Source of the DNA: JACPYG01 sp964356545
GTDB taxonomy: Bacteria > Patescibacteriota > Minisyncoccia > Minisyncoccales > Staskawiczbacteraceae
DNA length: 24,070 nt
Assembly (NCBI GenBank): GCA_964356545.1
Contig: CAYHHX010000005.1
Location: forward strand, 1 to 24,070
Direction: 5' to 3'
Part shown: piece by piece, positions 22,475 to 24,070 of the stretch
Position numbering within the stretch: the first letter of the stretch is position 1
Layout: each line of letters begins with the position of its first letter
Made by a program: the position numbers and the translations under genes
The notes under the pieces: generated by a model
What the model saw: the letters and a program-made list of their open reading frames with translations, nothing else
Databases searched by the model: none
Told to the model about the DNA's origin: nothing

Positions 22475-22666
22475 ATGAATAAAACAAAAAAGGCGCTAAC
22501 AAAGCGTTTTAAAATAACAAAAACTGGTAAAATATTAAGAAGACTTTCTGGTCTTAACCACTATCAAGCTAAAAAATCTGGACAAAGAAAAAGAAAAGGC
22601 CGTAAATGGATTACTGTTTCAAAATCGGAAACCAAAAAAATTAAGAGGTTTTTACATAATATTTAA
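22475..22666 (+). CDS. rpmI: 50S ribosomal protein L35
   Basis: A 63-residue, very basic protein containing KRFKITKTGKILRR and the core YQAKKSGQRKRKGRKW, as in L35. It starts four bases after infC and is followed by rplT after 14 bases. Length and gene order are typical. It binds 23S rRNA late in large-subunit assembly. Confidence 0.95.
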   Translation: MNKTKKALTKRFKITKTGKILRRLSGLNHYQAKKSGQRKRKGRKWITVSKSETKKIKRFLHNI

Positions 22667-22680
22667 AATATCTTTTTAAT

Positions 22681-23031
22681 ATGCCAAGAGTAAAAAGGGG
22701 AACATCAGCCAATAAGCGCAGAAAAGCCTTGCTAAAACATGCTAAGGGTTTTAAATGGGGCAGAAAATCTAAGTACAAATTAGCTAAAGATGCCCTAAGG
22801 CATGCCTGGACTTATTCATATCGCGACAGAAAAGTTAAAAAGAGAGACTTTAGACAGCTTTGGCAAGTTCAAATTAACTCAGCCGCAAGAAAATTGGGAA
22901 TAAACTATAGCAAGCTAATTCATGAATTAAAATTAAAAAAAATTGAAATTGATAGAAAAATTTTATCTACCTTAGTAAAAGAGTATCCCAATATTTTTGA
23001 AAAAATAATAGAAGAAGTGAAGTCAAAATAA
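22681..23031 (+). CDS. rplT: 50S ribosomal protein L20
   Basis: A 116-residue protein starting MPRVKRGTSANKRRKALLKH, followed by AKGFKWGRKSKYKLAKDAL and a globular C-terminus (NYSKLIHELKLKKIEIDRK). This is the full L20 plan. The extended N-terminal helix binds 23S rRNA early in 50S assembly. In many bacteria L20 represses its own operon. It is the last gene of the operon and is followed by a bidirectional terminator. Confidence 0.97.
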   Translation: MPRVKRGTSANKRRKALLKHAKGFKWGRKSKYKLAKDALRHAWTYSYRDRKVKKRDFRQLWQVQINSAARKLGINYSKLIHELKLKKIEIDRKILSTLVKEYPNIFEKIIEEVKSK

Positions 23032-23040
23032 AAATAATGG

Positions 23041-23078
23041 CACCAAAAAAAACCGCTTTACCGCGGTTTTTTTTGGTG
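23041..23078. terminator. Bidirectional rho-independent terminator
   Basis: A 16-bp perfect stem (23041-23056 with 23063-23078) of CACC, eight As, then CCGC and its complement. Read on either strand, a GC-rich core near the loop is followed by eight Ts. It closes rplT on the plus strand and the methyltransferase gene on the minus strand. Confidence 0.92.
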
Positions 23079-23088
23079 GTCTAAAACT

Positions 23089-23340
23089 TTACAAAAACCC
23101 CTCTTCTTTTAGTAACTTTAACTTTAGATCAGTTCCTTTATTGTATCCCCCGATTTTTCCATCACTTCTTACGACTCTATGGCATGGAACTTGAGAACTT
23201 TTGTTTTTATTCAAAGCATTACCCACCGCCCTATAAGACACTGCATTGCCAATTTTTTCAGCAACCTGCTTGTATGTTAAAACTTTTCCTTTTGGAATCT
23301 TTTTTACAATATCGTAAACTTTACTTTGAAATAAGGTCAT
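23089..23340 (-). CDS. ogt: Methylated-DNA--[protein]-cysteine methyltransferase domain protein
   Basis: The protein transfers alkyl groups from O6-alkylguanine in DNA to its own cysteine. The 83-residue product is only the C-terminal DNA-binding and active-site domain. It shows KVLTYKQVAEKIG, YRAVGNALNKN (the recognition-helix and hinge region) and the active-site PCHRVV with C53. The cysteine separates it from the PWHR alkyltransferase-like proteins, so it should be catalytic. The N-terminal ribonuclease-H-like domain of full Ogt is absent, as in many short bacterial MGMT proteins. Its start overlaps the Nudix gene by 20 bases. Co-location with a Nudix hydrolase and PolX suggests a small repair operon. 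Confidence 0.9.
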   Translation of the reverse strand: MTLFQSKVYDIVKKIPKGKVLTYKQVAEKIGNAVSYRAVGNALNKNKSSQVPCHRVVRSDGKIGGYNKGTDLKLKLLKEEGFL

Positions 23341-23782
23341 TGTGTTTTATTAAAAAATCATTTGCTTTTTTTAAAATTTCTTTTCCATTTTTGAGTAATT
23401 TTTTAAACGCTTCTTCGTATGGAAGCCAAGCAAAATTTTTATGCTCTTCTGAGATTACCACATTTTTTGTTTTTGTTTCTGCTAAATAAAGAGTAACAAT
23501 CTTAAACACCCATGGAGCTTTCTTTTTTTCTTTTTCAGTTAATCCATAAGTTCTACGGAAGAAAAATTTTGAATATTCCTTAAAACCAGGAATTATTTTT
23601 ATATTTTTCAACCCTGTTTCTTCTTTAATTTCCCTTTTAACAGTATTTTCTTCGCTTTCTCCTTCTTCTCCGTGGCCTCTTGCGAATTCCCAATGACCTG
23701 AATGATAATGCAAAATCAAATAGTATGGCCTACCATTTTCCATTCTAAAAATTACTGCACCTGCCGATTTTTCTTTTGGCAT
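23321..23782 (-). CDS. Nudix hydrolase (Ap4A-hydrolase-like)
   Basis: Nudix enzymes cleave nucleoside diphosphates linked to another group. The 153-residue protein has a perfect Nudix box from G36 to L58 (G-x5-E-x7-REIKEETGL). The N-terminal SAGAVIF and WEFARGHGEEGE resemble diadenosine tetraphosphate hydrolases, which usually read W-x-FPKGH-x-E. Here the sequence is FARGH, so the exact substrate is open; dinucleoside polyphosphates or oxidised nucleotides are possible. It starts three bases after polX and overlaps the methyltransferase start by 20 bases. Confidence 0.93.
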   Translation of the reverse strand: MPKEKSAGAVIFRMENGRPYYLILHYHSGHWEFARGHGEEGESEENTVKREIKEETGLKNIKIIPGFKEYSKFFFRRTYGLTEKEKKKAPWVFKIVTLYLAETKTKNVVISEEHKNFAWLPYEEAFKKLLKNGKEILKKANDFLIKHNDLISK

Positions 23783-23785
23783 TGA

Positions 23786-24070
23786 TTATTTAAAATAATT
23801 TAATAATTCTTCAACCGAATTAGTATTTATTATGTCACTTTTTTCTGCCCAACCACGACGGGCCTGGCCTACCCCATATTCCATTAAAGTCATTTGGTCT
23901 TTGTGGTGTGAGTCGGTGTTAATTATCATTTTTACCCCTTCAGTCTTGGCTCTTCTGATATAAAAACCATTTAAATCCAATCTTTGCGGCGAAGAATTAA
24001 TTTCTAAAATTGTACCAGTTTGTTTAGCAATTTTCAAAATTACATCAAAATCAATTTTATATTCATCCCT
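23786..24070 (-). CDS. polX: DNA polymerase X family protein, C-terminal PHP domain (5' end outside the window)
   Basis: The frame is open to the right edge: before the TTG at 24037 it continues with RDEYKIDFDVI, so the gene is truncated by the window, not started here. The visible 94 residues include GTILEINSSPQRLDLNGFY, KMIINTDSHHKDQM and YGVGQARRGWAEK. These match the end of the PHP domain of bacterial PolX, where the aspartate and histidine of TDSH bind metal. Bacterial PolX is a gap-filling polymerase with 3'-5' exonuclease activity used in base-excision repair. A stand-alone PHP hydrolase is the alternative, but the RRGWAEK tail favours PolX. Confidence 0.88.
   Translation of the reverse strand, partial: RDEYKIDFDVILKIAKQTGTILEINSSPQRLDLNGFYIRRAKTEGVKMIINTDSHHKDQMTLMEYGVGQARRGWAEKSDIINTNSVEELLNYFK

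Noticed and set aside
1..24070. A diversity-generating retroelement reverse transcriptase or template repeat within the window
   Set aside because: No open frame shows reverse transcriptase motifs, and no second copy of the 4595-4684 segment was noticed, so the DGR idea rests on codon pattern alone.

Overview
The window looks like a metagenome-derived scaffold from a Patescibacteria/CPR bacterium, most likely Parcubacteria-like. The basis is AT-rich housekeeping genes packed with overlaps or gaps of a few bases, almost no Shine-Dalgarno (SD) sequences in front of those genes, compact proteins, and two hypothetical protein families I associate from memory with Parcubacteria genomes. The assignment is an inference. 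A 100-N gap near the left end is flanked by identical 55-base ends and looks like a scaffolding artefact rather than missing sequence.

Layout. Left edge to 4.4 kb (minus strand): a truncated hypothetical gene with its own strong promoter, then tsaC, a sugar-nucleotide transferase and leuS, chained by tiny gaps and overlaps. From 4.5 to 8.1 kb (minus): a second hypothetical gene, tatD, csrA (59 codons) and metG. At 8.16 kb a small membrane protein gene (plus) converges on a long minus-strand run: pyrH, argS, a histidine phosphatase, ileS, a 97-residue unknown, recO, a membrane-anchored 558-residue protein, glyS, an M16 peptidase and an AI-2E family membrane protein. From 21.0 to 23.0 kb (plus): smpB, the tmRNA gene ssrA, infC, rpmI and rplT. 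At the right end (minus): polX (partial), a Nudix hydrolase and a short O6-alkylguanine-DNA methyltransferase, separated from rplT by a bidirectional terminator.

Most genes serve translation: five aminoacyl-tRNA synthetases, tRNA t6A synthesis, ribosome rescue, IF-3, L20 and L35. The right end is a small DNA and nucleotide repair group.

The unusual part is a set of three monocistronic cassettes: hypothetical 1 (<1-411), hypothetical 2 (4562-5224) and csrA (6398-6577). Each begins at or just past the stop codon of a housekeeping gene on the same strand. Each has a near-consensus sigma-70 promoter, a structured 5' leader and a clear SD sequence, while the surrounding genes lack SDs. The two hypothetical genes belong to different families but share a nearly identical promoter and early-transcribed region. 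Hypothetical 2 ends in a stretch of NNY-type codons resembling a diversity-generating-retroelement variable region. I propose, as a hypothesis only, an SD-marked and possibly CsrA-controlled set of variable-protein cassettes in a genome that otherwise starts translation without SDs.
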